Part shown: one piece after another, positions 8,762 to 18,050 of the stretch
Position numbering within the stretch: the first letter of the stretch is position 1
Layout of the letters: every line of letters begins with the position of its first letter
Origin: Paracoccaceae bacterium
Lineage (GTDB): Bacteria; Pseudomonadota; Alphaproteobacteria; Rhodobacterales; Rhodobacteraceae
NCBI GenBank assembly: GCA_029244725.1
Contig: JAQWQJ010000128.1
Coordinates: 1-58,074 of the forward strand
DNA: 58,074 nucleotides
Direction: 5' to 3'
The notes under the pieces: model-generated
The model's input: the letters and a program-made list of their open reading frames with translations, nothing else
Told to the model about the DNA's origin: nothing
Database searches by the model: none
Program-made: the position numbers and the translations under genes

Positions 8762-9853
8762 GTGGGCCTATACGTCGATATTCATCTACCCCGCGACGGG
8801 TTTACCTTAGCGGTCAAGCATGACTTCGCTGGCGATGGCGTAACCGCTTTGTTCGGTCCCTCGGGTTGCGGCAAGACTACGTTGCTTAGGGTGATTGCGG
8901 GACATGAGTATGACGCCCAAGCATTGGTCGCGTGGGACGGCATTGAGTGGCAGGGAGCGTCAAATTTGGCCCCTCATTTGCGGCAGGTCGGTTATGTGTT
9001 CCAAGACGCGCGCCTGTTTGCGCATCTAGATGTAGCCGGCAATCTGGCTTTTGCTGAAAAACGGGCCAAGGCAGGAAACATAAAAAGACAAGACGTGATC
9101 TACGGGCTTGGAATTGCGCACCTGTTGAAGCGCGAGGTCGCTGACCTTTCAGGCGGCGAACGACAGCGAGTCTCGATTGCGCGTAGCCTGATTAGCCAGC
9201 CCCGTTTGATGTTGATGGATGAGCCTTTGGCTGCACTCGACCATCGCGCAAAGGCTGGAATATTGCCACTGATCCAGTCTCTACCGCGTCGCTTTGGGGT
9301 GCCGGTGATTTACGTCACGCATGCATTGGATGAGGTCGCTCAGGTAGCAGATCAAGTGGTGACGATGGAAGAAGGGAGTGTGATCGCGCACGGGCCGGTG
9401 GCTGAGATGCTTGAACGCCCAGATATGCAGGGGTTGTCTGGCCGATTTGAAGCTGGGTCAATTCTTGAAGGCGTGATTAGCAGCCACAACACATCACTGC
9501 ATTTGACCCAAGTCGACGTCGGTGGATTACCCTTCGAGATGCCGCACCTTGATGCGCCCATTGGGACCCACTTGCGCCTGCGGGTCCGTGCTCGGGACGT
9601 GACATTGGCGATCAAGCGACCCGAGGGGATCAGTACGCGTAACATTTTGTCTGGCAAGATCGTGCGAATAAGCCCCGAGGAAAACACCGCATTTACTGAA
9701 GTACTGGTGGATTTGGGCCCAGCACGCGTTCAGGCGCGGGTGACCCATGCGGCCGTTTTAGATTTGAAACTGGTTGAAGGGAGCGACGTCTTTGCCCTCA
9801 TCAAGTCGGTTAGCTTTGACCGGCGGGCCCTGCCCGGCGTGAAGCGCGGGTAG
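8762..9853 (+). CDS. modC: Molybdate ABC transporter ATP-binding protein
   Basis: The protein (363 residues, GTG start one base after the modB stop) has Walker A GPSGCGKTT at 32-40, the ABC signature LSGGERQ at 129-135 and Walker B LMLMDEP at about 149-155. A C-terminal TOBE/mop-type domain (about 230-360) binds the oxyanion and regulates the pump. It energises the ModB permease. The order modA-modB-modC and the tight spacing make one operon. Confidence 0.96.
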   Translation: MGLYVDIHLPRDGFTLAVKHDFAGDGVTALFGPSGCGKTTLLRVIAGHEYDAQALVAWDGIEWQGASNLAPHLRQVGYVFQDARLFAHLDVAGNLAFAEKRAKAGNIKRQDVIYGLGIAHLLKREVADLSGGERQRVSIARSLISQPRLMLMDEPLAALDHRAKAGILPLIQSLPRRFGVPVIYVTHALDEVAQVADQVVTMEEGSVIAHGPVAEMLERPDMQGLSGRFEAGSILEGVISSHNTSLHLTQVDVGGLPFEMPHLDAPIGTHLRLRVRARDVTLAIKRPEGISTRNILSGKIVRISPEENTAFTEVLVDLGPARVQARVTHAAVLDLKLVEGSDVFALIKSVSFDRRALPGVKRG

Positions 9854-9916
9854 CGGTTACCCGACTTGATTAGCCGTCAGCGCGCTGTCATGTCTTGCGC
9901 GCATTCGGAGTAAATA

Positions 9917-11116
9917 ATGTTCAGGTCAATCGCTCAATTCACTGCCGTTGTTTGGCTTGTCATTGTCGCCACGATGGCGATGCGCTTCGCGTTCTTTATG
10001 GTGTGGCCGTATCTTGCGATCATTTTGCATCAGGATCACGGACTGAACGCCTTTGAAGTTGGCGCATTTTTGGCGACATCAGGTCTGATCGGCAACACGC
10101 TCGGCTTTTACACCGGTTACTTGTCAGACAAATTCGGACGCAGCGTGATTATTCTGGGCGGTTTGGTATGTTCGATTTGTGCGTTGATAACTTTGGGATT
10201 AAGCGACAGTCTGTTGCCCATCTTGATCGCCTTGGTAGCGCAAAGCGTCTCACGGCATGCGATTGAGGGCACAGGCAAGGCTCTGCTGACCGACGAACTT
10301 GAAGATCGCAAACCTAAAGATCTGGCGCTACATGCCCGATACTATGCTTTGAATATTGGCGCTTCGTTCGGGCCTTTAGTCGGTGTTTACTACGGGCTGA
10401 CCGGCAAACAGACGACCTTTTTGTTAGTGGCCGCAATCACCGGTCTCTATTTGATCGCTGCCATAGTGATCTTCTTTCGGCACACACCCAAAAACGCCCC
10501 CAACAAAAGCAACAGTTTTTCGTTCCGCACAGTGCTTCGGACACTTGGCGATGACAAGCGGTTCATGGTGTTTGTCGTCGCGATGTTCTTTGGCCTGATC
10601 GCCTATTCACAGCTTGAGGCTGGGGTTGTTCAATACCTACGGGTCGCGATGCATCCAGACGTCATAGCGTTTTACCCGCTCGTTACCCTAACCAACGGAG
10701 TAACCGTGTTATTGTTGCAGTTCCCGCTGTTGGCGTTGACTGAACGATTTGAACCCGCGCTGCGATCCATGATTGGCGTCGTCTTAATGTCGATTGCCTT
10801 TGCTATGTTGGCCGTCATTCCTATCAGCGAAGAGCTTCTGTTTTTGTTCGCCATCTTCGTTCTCAGTGTTGGTGAGGTTATCCTGTTCCCAACCCTGCAA
10901 ATCATGATTGATCGGATGGCACCCGAGGATATGAAGGGTAGCTATTTTGGTGCAGCAGCCTTGGCCGGTTTCGGGTTTGCCGTTGGGCCAGTCGTCGGGG
11001 GTGCCTTGCTAGAGTACTTCGGCGGTGGAGGGCTTTGGTGGTTTATGGCCGTGCTGATGGGCATCGTCGCTTTGATCTACCGGAAAGCTGGGCGGATGCC
11101 CTCGCAGCAATCATAA
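9917..11116 (+). CDS. Major facilitator superfamily transporter
   Basis: The 399-residue protein has about twelve hydrophobic segments. The MFS motif A appears after the second as GYLSDKFGRS (about residues 69-78), and a central basic loop (KNAPNKSNSF) separates the two six-helix halves. The early RFAFFMVWPYLAIIL segment and the overall pattern suggest the drug/metabolite proton antiporter type, but the substrate cannot be inferred. It starts 63 bases after modC on the same strand and could be read through from that operon, although a role in molybdate handling is not implied. Confidence 0.88.
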   Translation: MFRSIAQFTAVVWLVIVATMAMRFAFFMVWPYLAIILHQDHGLNAFEVGAFLATSGLIGNTLGFYTGYLSDKFGRSVIILGGLVCSICALITLGLSDSLLPILIALVAQSVSRHAIEGTGKALLTDELEDRKPKDLALHARYYALNIGASFGPLVGVYYGLTGKQTTFLLVAAITGLYLIAAIVIFFRHTPKNAPNKSNSFSFRTVLRTLGDDKRFMVFVVAMFFGLIAYSQLEAGVVQYLRVAMHPDVIAFYPLVTLTNGVTVLLLQFPLLALTERFEPALRSMIGVVLMSIAFAMLAVIPISEELLFLFAIFVLSVGEVILFPTLQIMIDRMAPEDMKGSYFGAAALAGFGFAVGPVVGGALLEYFGGGGLWWFMAVLMGIVALIYRKAGRMPSQQS

Positions 11117-11118
11117 TC

Positions 11119-11496
11119 TTAGACGCTAGGGCGAGTTAGAATAAAGAGCGCAGCACCCGTCAGGCAGAGGAACTGGATACCCAGAACCAGTGGTTTTAGC
11201 CCGATAACTAGGCTGATCACAAACACACCGATCATTGTGCCTACTGAGAGCAATTTGATTTTTGGGGCGATGGCGCCGTTCTGACGCCAATCTTGAATGA
11301 TCGGGCCAAAGGTCGCGTGGTTCAACAACACTGCCTCAAATCGGGCAGAACTTTTGGAAAAGAAAAACGCAGCAAGGATCATCAACGGTGTTGTGGGTAG
11401 AACGGGCAGGAAAATCCCGATGATGCCCAATGCGACGGACAGAAATCCGAGGATCAACCAAAGAGGTCTAAGGATGCGTGAGGGGCGATTGGACAT
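11119..11496 (-). CDS. YbaN/DUF454 family inner-membrane protein
   Basis: This 125-residue protein carries the DUF454 signature GIFLPVLPTTPLMILAA followed by FFFSKSS and NHATFGPIIQDW, with three to four hydrophobic segments. Family members lie in the inner membrane and have no established function, though many are near haem or respiratory genes. The ATG at 11496 has GAGGGGC immediately upstream and begins MSNRPSRILRPLW; a longer in-frame extension is unlikely. It is convergent with the MFS gene, separated by two bases. Confidence 0.88.
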   Translation of the reverse strand: MSNRPSRILRPLWLILGFLSVALGIIGIFLPVLPTTPLMILAAFFFSKSSARFEAVLLNHATFGPIIQDWRQNGAIAPKIKLLSVGTMIGVFVISLVIGLKPLVLGIQFLCLTGAALFILTRPSV

Positions 11497-11641
11497 GCGC
11501 CCCTCATAGCCCGAGCGGATGCTGAGTGCCAAGCGTGTCGGTTCTGTCACACGTTCAAAGGGTCTGGAATTACAGACTACCAAAATGTCGCAGGCGGTGT
11601 AAAAGACCCTCAGCCGCAACACAAAACAGGGGGGGCGTTAC

Positions 11642-11746
11642 ATGAACTATCAAAATATCGCTCTTCGTGAATATGCGGCAACGGGCCCAGTTTGGGCCCT
11701 TGCTTGCAACGCCCCGCAAGCGTGGTCCGTCGCCCTAGCCGGCTAA
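11642..11746 (+). CDS. Candidate 34-residue peptide upstream of a structured element
   Basis: An ATG at 11642 opens 34 codons ending TAA at 11744-11746. A very strong G-run (AGGGGGGGC) lies about seven bases before the start, which is the main support for translation. The peptide is moderately hydrophobic with two Trp and ends AWSVALAG. A folded inverted-repeat region follows at once (11749-11814), then the gene at 11885. A leader-peptide or small-protein role is possible; no family is recognised. Confidence 0.4.
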   Translation: MNYQNIALREYAATGPVWALACNAPQAWSVALAG

Positions 11747-11748
11747 CA

Positions 11749-11814
11749 GACCCCTCACCGCACCAATTGGTGCAAATCTAAATGACAGTATCTATTCGGT
11801 GACCTTTAGGGGTC
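11749..11814 (+). promoter_or_regulatory. Nested inverted repeat between two small genes
   Basis: The arms GACCCCT (11749-11755) and AGGGGTC (11808-11814) enclose CACCG/CGGTG arms (11756-11760, 11797-11801) and a perfect 12-bp palindrome CACCAATTGGTG (11761-11772). In RNA this could form a branched hairpin. There is no clean T-tract after it, so it is not a standard terminator. It may regulate the gene at 11885 or carry the end of the 34-codon message. Confidence 0.4.
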
Positions 11815-11884
11815 CTTTCGTCGATCTGTCTTTATTCAACATTTCCAAATTAGAGGCCCGTTCGTACTGCGAATGGGAGAGATC

Positions 11885-12112
11885 ATGATCCTTACGAATC
11901 CATTCGTTGAACACCAAACCCCACGCTACGACGTGGAAACCATGTTGCGCCGTCACGGCTTTATGTCAGTGCTTTTGGCCATGAGCGCTGCTGTCGTCAC
12001 TGGCAGCCATCGTCAATTGCCAGATGTCACTCATATGACTGCTCACATGAGACAAGACGTCGGCCTAGAAGCGACCCGCCCAAGCTGGCACCCGCCGGAC
12101 CTAACGCGGTAA
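11885..12112 (+). CDS. Small conserved-type protein with DUF1127-like end
   Basis: The 75-residue protein starts at the ATG with GGGAGAG four bases upstream (the ATG 12 bases earlier has none). It has one moderately hydrophobic segment (about residues 21-36) and a C-terminal [13 protein letters not shown], reminiscent of the LxDIGL end of DUF1127 proteins, which are small Arg-rich regulators in Alphaproteobacteria. The rest lacks a clear DUF1127 body, so the link is tentative. It precedes ttcA with about 65 bases between. Confidence 0.55.
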   Translation: MILTNPFVEHQTPRYDVETMLRRHGFMSVLLAMSAAVVTGSHRQLPDVTHMTAHMRQDVGLEATRPSWHPPDLTR

Positions 12113-12179
12113 TTCAAAGCGGGGGGCAGGTCCGCCTTGCCCCCTTGCCCGTTCAATGGCTTGGGCGTATAGCCCCGCC

Positions 12180-13043
12180 ATGCTTGACGATCTTGATGAT
12201 ATCCACCCGCTCTTTCATGGCGCGCCCTCGACAACGGAGTTTAAGAAGCTCCGCAAAAGGATCGTTCGCCAGACACGCGAAGCGGTCGAACAATACGGCA
12301 TGATAGAACGCGGCGCCAAGTGGCTGGTTTGTCTGTCCGGCGGTAAGGATAGCTATACATTGCTTGCCGTTCTGCATGAGTTGCAATGGCGCGGCATGCT
12401 ACCGGTCGAGATTTTGGCCTGTAACCTCGATCAAGGGCAACCGAATTTTCCTGCAACCGTGTTGCCGGATTTCCTTAAGAAAATGAAAGTTCCCAACCGG
12501 ATTGAGTATCAAGACACCTATTCGATTGTAAAAGACAAGGTTCCAGCCGGTCGTACTTACTGTGCGCTCTGTTCACGTTTGCGTCGCGGAAATCTTTACC
12601 GGATTGCGCGTGAAGAAGGGTGCTCTGCTGTCGTTTTGGGGCATCACCGCGACGATATTCTTGAGACATTTTTCATGAACCTTTTTCACGGTGGTCGTGT
12701 GGCGACGATGCCACCGAAATTGGTGAATGAAGAGGGAGATTTGTTCGTTTACCGCCCACTGGCGCATGTTGCCGAAGAAGATTGTGAAAAATTTGCACGA
12801 TCTATGAATTATCCGATCATTCCATGCGATCTTTGTGGGTCTCAGGATGGATTGCAGCGCCAACAGGTCAAGCAAATCCTTGATACTTGGGAGAAAAACA
12901 GCCCAGGTCGCCGGCAGGTAATGTTTAAAGCGATGACCAATATTCGTCCGTCACATATGCTTGATTCAAAACTGTTCGATTTCGCTGGGCTAAGTTTATC
13001 TGATTTGTCGGAAGAAATCGAAGGCATTCCCAAGCTGCGTTAA
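12180..13043 (+). CDS. ttcA: tRNA 2-thiocytidine(32) synthetase TtcA
   Basis: The 287-residue enzyme adds sulfur to cytidine 32 of certain tRNAs in an ATP- and Fe-S-dependent reaction. The PP-loop SGGKDS is at residues 53-58. The two CxxC pairs that hold the cluster are at C128/C131 (CALC) and C216/C219 (CDLC). The [16 protein letters not shown] segment is typical. The ATG at 12180 gives the familiar start [14 protein letters not shown]; another ATG eight codons upstream would add a non-conserved stretch. No good ribosome site precedes either one. Confidence 0.95.
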   Translation: MLDDLDDIHPLFHGAPSTTEFKKLRKRIVRQTREAVEQYGMIERGAKWLVCLSGGKDSYTLLAVLHELQWRGMLPVEILACNLDQGQPNFPATVLPDFLKKMKVPNRIEYQDTYSIVKDKVPAGRTYCALCSRLRRGNLYRIAREEGCSAVVLGHHRDDILETFFMNLFHGGRVATMPPKLVNEEGDLFVYRPLAHVAEEDCEKFARSMNYPIIPCDLCGSQDGLQRQQVKQILDTWEKNSPGRRQVMFKAMTNIRPSHMLDSKLFDFAGLSLSDLSEEIEGIPKLR

Positions 13044-13104
13044 CAGGCTGATCATAATTGGCGACCTAGAATGATCATGTTTTGTTCTCATCGACAGGTC
13101 ACCA

Positions 13105-14613
13105 ATGCAACGCTTCATTTTGCCCGCCTCACTTCGTCAATTCACAAAGTTCCCTCAAATAGCAGCCTTTGTTCCGGCTATGGCGTTGGGGGCATATTGG
13201 CTGGCCGGCGAAACCGCGTTATTGGCAGTCGCGTTGGGCGTCCCTCTGCTACTTTTCGTTCTCGGACCACCTGGCGCATCGCGGGTGTCTCTTGAGCCTG
13301 ATACGCCGTTGCAGGGTGCAACTGAAAAGCTAAGTAGAATTCAAACGGAATGTTTATCGTTTGGCCGAAATTCCGCATGTTTCGTGTTGGCGGTCGATGA
13401 ACACGATACGCTTATCTCGCGTTATGGGGCAGTTGGTGTCGATGGCGTGATGGGGCAAATACCACAGAGATTATTGTCACGTTTGCGAACCGGTGATCGC
13501 GTTTTCCGCATTACCGATAATCGTTTTGCAGTTGTATTAGAGCCATCTATTCGATGCGATTTAGAATCCTCAATCCAATTGTCAGGTCGTCTGCAAGAAG
13601 CTATCGAAGCGCCAATGCATTTGGATGAAGCGGCCGTTTACTTAAGCGCGTCTTGCGGGTTCTGCTTAACATCGAAAAGCCCAGAGGCGACGGGCCAAAG
13701 CTTGCTTCAAGCCGCTCAAGTCGCGCTCGAAGAGGCTCGTGCCCAAGGCGGTGGATCAATTCGCGCCTACACCGACGCGATGCGGACCCGACAATTGGCG
13801 CATGGAGAAATAGCAAAGGACGTAGAGCGCGCACTGGAAAGCGGTCAAATTCGCGCATGGTTTCAGCCACAGGTTTCTTCCGACACAGGTGAAATCTCTG
13901 GATTCGAAGCACTTGCCCGATGGGAGCATCCGGATCGTGGCATGATGCCTCCGTCGGATTTTCTTTCTGTAATCGAAAAAACGGGACTAATGCCGCGATT
14001 TGCTGAAGTTATGCTGCATGAGGCACTCCACGCGTTAAAAACCTGGGATCAGGCAGGCATTAATGTGCCAACGGTTGGCATCAATCTTTCCCAGACCGAA
14101 TTGAGCGATCCAAAATTTCCGGACAAAGTAAAATGGGCTCTGGATCGTTTTGACGTCCCAGCGGGTCGGCTTTGCGTTGAAATTCTTGAGGACGTCGTCG
14201 CACCTGGTGCCAGTGACGTAGTTACACGCAATCTTGCCAGCCTCTCGCGAATGGGATGCAAAATTGACCTTGATGATTTTGGCACGGGCCAAACATCAAT
14301 CACTGCTATTCGTCGCTTGTCGATACAAAGATTAAAAATTGATCGAAGCTTCATCACTCGACTACACGAAGACAAAGAACAGCAAAAAATGGTTGAAGCA
14401 ATTTTGACTATGGCCGAGCGTCTTGGGCTTGAAACCGTCGCCGAAGGTGTCGAAACAGTTGGAGAATACGCCCGAGCCTCGCAACTTGGCTGCACACATA
14501 TCCAAGGTTTCGTTATCTCACGTCCGCTTCCGTTAGAAAAAACTTCGAACTGGATTGCGCATTATCGCTCTCGTTTGGCCAGAACACCCGAAATTCGCCG
14601 CAATGCAGGCTGA
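13105..14613 (+). CDS. Membrane-anchored cyclic-di-GMP phosphodiesterase (degenerate GGDEF plus EAL)
   Basis: The 502-residue protein has two hydrophobic segments near the N-terminus (about 20-55), a GGDEF-like domain (about 75-225) and an EAL domain (about 235-490). The GGDEF site is replaced by DNRFAVVL (about 138-145), so cyclase activity is unlikely. The EAL site looks complete: EAL at 268-270, Asn327, Glu359, DD at 390-391, Lys411, Glu448 and Gln467. It should hydrolyse c-di-GMP to pGpG at the inner membrane, possibly with the GGDEF remnant as a GTP sensor. The gene sits between ttcA and yidC; AGGT precedes the ATG. Confidence 0.92.
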   Translation: MQRFILPASLRQFTKFPQIAAFVPAMALGAYWLAGETALLAVALGVPLLLFVLGPPGASRVSLEPDTPLQGATEKLSRIQTECLSFGRNSACFVLAVDEHDTLISRYGAVGVDGVMGQIPQRLLSRLRTGDRVFRITDNRFAVVLEPSIRCDLESSIQLSGRLQEAIEAPMHLDEAAVYLSASCGFCLTSKSPEATGQSLLQAAQVALEEARAQGGGSIRAYTDAMRTRQLAHGEIAKDVERALESGQIRAWFQPQVSSDTGEISGFEALARWEHPDRGMMPPSDFLSVIEKTGLMPRFAEVMLHEALHALKTWDQAGINVPTVGINLSQTELSDPKFPDKVKWALDRFDVPAGRLCVEILEDVVAPGASDVVTRNLASLSRMGCKIDLDDFGTGQTSITAIRRLSIQRLKIDRSFITRLHEDKEQQKMVEAILTMAERLGLETVAEGVETVGEYARASQLGCTHIQGFVISRPLPLEKTSNWIAHYRSRLARTPEIRRNAG

Positions 14614-14710
14614 ACAAGGACCATTCCGCCCAGAAAGTTGAAAACCGCTTGACCTTTTCATAGTTGACCTGTTGAACCACGCAGAAATCAGTCGATAGGT
14701 AGCGGTCCCA

Positions 14711-16549
14711 ATGGACAATCAGAATAAGAACCTCATTCTTGCAACGGCACTAAGTTTTGCTGTCATTTTAGTATGGTTTTTGCTGTTCCCCCCGCCGGAG
14801 GACACAACCACAGCTGCCAACCCAACGACCGCATCTGAAATTGCTGCTGGATCGACCTCAACAGACGTTTCGCTTCCAGGAATTGATGTTGAAACAGGCG
14901 CAGTGGCAACACCGACTGAAAGCGTAGCGGTTGTTGAAACTCCGCGCATACCAGTAGAAACCGCACGCATTGAGGGTTCCATTTCGCTTATCGGCGGTCG
15001 CATCGACGATTTGCGCTTGAAAGACTACCGTGAAACGCTGGATGCAGATGCAGACATCGTGACCTTTCTTTCACCGATGGGCAGTGAAAACGCATATTAT
15101 GCGCTTTACGGTTGGGCCGCAGCAAATGGATTTAATGCGGACCAAGTGCCTGGACCCGATACGCCCTGGTCGGTCGAAAATGGTACAATATTGACTGCCG
15201 ACACCGAAATTGTCTTGCGTTGGGACAATGGCAATGGGCAAATCTTCCGCCGGACAATTTCGGTCGATGAGGATTTTCTGTTTTCGATTGGACAAAGCGT
15301 CGAGAACAACAGTAGCACCGACATCACTTTGCGTCCCTACGGGCTGATCCGGCGCCACGGTGAACCTGCTGACCTCAAGAATTTCTTCATTTTGCATGAA
15401 GGCCTTGTCCGGATGTCCGATGGCGAGTTGCAAGAAGTCAAATACGGTAAGATGGAAGACTTTGACTTTGATGAGCGTGAAGGCACCACAGCCGATCGCA
15501 TCGATGTGGCCGAAAAGGGTTGGATCGGCTTTACTGATCATTTTTGGATGACAACCTTGGTTCCTGATCAAACCAAAGGCTTCCGCTCAGTTGCAAAATA
15601 TTTTGCAAGTCATGAGATCTTCCAGACCGAGGCTGTCGGTCTTGCGGTTACAATCTCTGCCGGTCAGAGTTCTGAGGTCAACTCACAACTTTTCGCAGGT
15701 GCAAAAGAATGGGATGCTATCAAGAAATATGAGTCCGGTGGCATTGAAGGGTTCCTCGATAGCATCGACTGGGGTTGGTTCTTCTTCCTCACAAAACCAA
15801 TTTTTGCCGTTTTGCATTGGCTGAATGGAACCTTTATTGGCATGGGCATCGCCGGATCAATGGGCTGGGCGATTATTGCTCTGACTTTGCTCATCAAGGC
15901 AATCTTGTTCCCGCTGGCGTATAAATCATATGCTTCAATGGCAAAAATGCGTGAACTCCAGCCACAAATGGCCGAACTCAAAGAAAAGGCCGGAGACGAT
16001 CGTCAAAAGCAGCAGCAGTTGACTATGGAGCTATACAAAAAGGAAAAGGTTAATCCAGCCTCGGGTTGTCTGCCGATCCTTCTACAAATTCCGATCTTCT
16101 TTTCGCTCTACAAAGTGATTTTTGTCACGCTTGAGCTGCGGCACGCCCCTTGGATTGGCTGGATCAAAGATTTGTCCGCGCCTGACCCAACATCGATCTT
16201 AAACCTGTTTGGCCTATTGCCAAATGCGACACCTGAACCTGGCTCGATCTTCTTTATTCTTAGCCTCGGCGTTTTACCGATCCTTCTAGGCATATCGATG
16301 TGGATCCAACAAAAGCTGAACCCTGCCCCAACAGACCCTACGCAACAGATGATATTTGCGTGGATGCCGTGGGTCTTTATGTTCATGCTTGGTAGTTTTG
16401 CGAGTGGCCTGGTCGTGTACTGGATTGCCAACAACACAATCACCTTTACGCAGCAATATTTGATTATGCGCAGCCATGGCTACAAACCTGACGTGTTTGG
16501 CAACATCCTTAAGGGCTTTAAGAAAAAGACTAAGACGGATAAAAAATAG
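14711..16549 (+). CDS. yidC: Membrane protein insertase YidC
   Basis: YidC (612 residues) inserts and folds inner-membrane proteins alone or with SecYEG. An N-terminal anchor (about 8-27), a large periplasmic beta-domain (about 50-340) and the C-terminal core helices are all present. The core includes MGWAIIALTLLIKAILFPLAYKS, PASGCLPILLQIPIFFSLYKV, and a basic tail ending KKKTKTDKK that contacts ribosomes. Its stop shares a base with the GTG of the MOSC gene. The usual rpmH and rnpA neighbours are absent upstream; only 97 bases separate yidC from the EAL gene. Confidence 0.98.
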   Translation: MDNQNKNLILATALSFAVILVWFLLFPPPEDTTTAANPTTASEIAAGSTSTDVSLPGIDVETGAVATPTESVAVVETPRIPVETARIEGSISLIGGRIDDLRLKDYRETLDADADIVTFLSPMGSENAYYALYGWAAANGFNADQVPGPDTPWSVENGTILTADTEIVLRWDNGNGQIFRRTISVDEDFLFSIGQSVENNSSTDITLRPYGLIRRHGEPADLKNFFILHEGLVRMSDGELQEVKYGKMEDFDFDEREGTTADRIDVAEKGWIGFTDHFWMTTLVPDQTKGFRSVAKYFASHEIFQTEAVGLAVTISAGQSSEVNSQLFAGAKEWDAIKKYESGGIEGFLDSIDWGWFFFLTKPIFAVLHWLNGTFIGMGIAGSMGWAIIALTLLIKAILFPLAYKSYASMAKMRELQPQMAELKEKAGDDRQKQQQLTMELYKKEKVNPASGCLPILLQIPIFFSLYKVIFVTLELRHAPWIGWIKDLSAPDPTSILNLFGLLPNATPEPGSIFFILSLGVLPILLGISMWIQQKLNPAPTDPTQQMIFAWMPWVFMFMLGSFASGLVVYWIANNTITFTQQYLIMRSHGYKPDVFGNILKGFKKKTKTDKK

Positions 16550-17289
16550 TGGGTGAGGTCGCTGAAATTTGGCGTCACCCGATAAAATCTCACGGACGAG
16601 AAAAAATCGACCGTGTAGATTTGCAAACCGGCGCGACCATGCCTTGGGACCGTGTTTGGGCTGTCGCACATGCAAACGCCAAGACTGACGGCGCCACGTG
16701 GGCACCTTGCGCAAACTTCGCGCGCGGCTCACAGCGTCCCGGGCTTATGGGAACGCATGCCAAGGTCGACGAAGCGACGGGCCGCGTTACGCTATCTCAT
16801 AAAGATATGCCTGAACTATCGCTGAATCCTGACACTGAAGGTCATAAGCTGATTGAGTGGTCGAACAAACTCGCACCTAAAGACCTGCCCAAAGCCACCA
16901 GGGTCATACGGGTTCCCGGTCGTGGTTCGACGGATACCGACTATCCATCCATATCTATCGGAAATCTCGCGACCCATCGCGCTATTGAGCAAAAATTGGG
17001 TCACGAACTTTCGCATTTACGTTGGCGCATCAATTTTTGGATTGAAGGACTCTCCGCTTGGGAAGAATTTGATCTTGTCGGCAAGACACTGAAAATCGGC
17101 GGTGCTGAGATTTCGATCCGCGAACGTATCGTGCGATGTAAGGCGACGATGGCGAACACCGATACAGGCGTGCGCGATGTGGATACATTGGCGGCTTTGC
17201 GCCAGTGGGATCATCAGGATATGGGTGTGTACGGATTCGTTTCAAAAGGCGGAATGATTTCGAACGCAGACTCAGTTGAGGTTATTTGA
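16549..17289 (+). CDS. MOSC domain-containing protein
   Basis: The 246-residue protein starts at a GTG that overlaps the yidC stop. It begins with a MOSC beta-barrel type N-terminus (GEVAEIWRHPIKS) and ends with the conserved IRERIVRCKATMANTDTG and RDVDTLAAL segments, where the invariant Cys lies. MOSC proteins bind molybdenum cofactor or transfer its sulfur, and some reduce N-hydroxylated bases. The exact substrate is unknown. It lies in a compact yidC-MOSC-yihA run common in Rhodobacterales. The gene three bases downstream starts with its own ribosome site inside the end of this one. Confidence 0.9.
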   Translation: MGEVAEIWRHPIKSHGREKIDRVDLQTGATMPWDRVWAVAHANAKTDGATWAPCANFARGSQRPGLMGTHAKVDEATGRVTLSHKDMPELSLNPDTEGHKLIEWSNKLAPKDLPKATRVIRVPGRGSTDTDYPSISIGNLATHRAIEQKLGHELSHLRWRINFWIEGLSAWEEFDLVGKTLKIGGAEISIRERIVRCKATMANTDTGVRDVDTLAALRQWDHQDMGVYGFVSKGGMISNADSVEVI

Positions 17290-17291
17290 TC

Positions 17292-17942
17292 ATGGAACTC
17301 GCATTTAATATCGCAGAAGAACCAGACCACGCGTCATCTGAAAAGGGTCGTCTTTTATTCGCGGGCGAGACTGACTTTCTAAAGGGCGTCGTCGCAATGA
17401 GTGGCCTGCCACCTGCTGACCGTATGGAGGTTTGCTTTGCTGGCCGCTCTAACGTTGGGAAATCGACGCTTATTAACGCACTAACCGGCCGCAAAGGTCT
17501 AGCGCGCGCGTCCAACACCCCTGGTCGAACGCAAGAGATCAACTTTTTCACTGCTGGTGAGAGCCACTATTTAGTCGACTTGCCGGGCTATGGTTTCGCA
17601 AATGCACCGCTGGCGGTCGTTGAAAAATGGCAACGGCTTCTCAAGCAATATCTGTCGGGTCGCCAATCTTTGCGACGGGTTTTTGTCTTGATCGATGCGC
17701 GCCATGGTGTGAAATCGGTGGACGAAGAAATCATGAGCCTTCTAGATAGCTCAGCCGTTACTTTTCAGGCGGTCCTAACCAAAACCGACAAGGTTAAGGA
17801 AAAGGATCGCGAAAAAATTATGGAACAGGTGCGTGAAAAACTATCCAATCACCCAGCAGCGTTTCCGGAAATGATCCTTACATCCAGTGAAAAGGGTGAC
17901 GGCATTTCCACGCTGCGCACCATCATCGCCACGTTGGTATAA
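17292..17942 (+). CDS. yihA: Ribosome biogenesis GTP-binding protein EngB/YsxC
   Basis: This 216-residue GTPase assists late 50S assembly. G1 is GRSNVGKS at about 51-58, followed by the TPGRTQEINFF switch, G3 DLPGYG and G4 TKTD. The ATG at 17292 is preceded by GAGG within the end of the MOSC gene. It is the third gene of the yidC-MOSC-yihA set, with argB 108 bases further on. Confidence 0.97.
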   Translation: MELAFNIAEEPDHASSEKGRLLFAGETDFLKGVVAMSGLPPADRMEVCFAGRSNVGKSTLINALTGRKGLARASNTPGRTQEINFFTAGESHYLVDLPGYGFANAPLAVVEKWQRLLKQYLSGRQSLRRVFVLIDARHGVKSVDEEIMSLLDSSAVTFQAVLTKTDKVKEKDREKIMEQVREKLSNHPAAFPEMILTSSEKGDGISTLRTIIATLV

Positions 17943-18050
17943 TCGCCGCTTTCTTTCCTCGGTAGGGAAGGTCAGGTCGGCGGTCATGAATCGTCTTGCG
18001 CGTTGGCGCGCCTTTTAGGATAACCCTCGGTAAGCCCTCGAGGATCCAAC

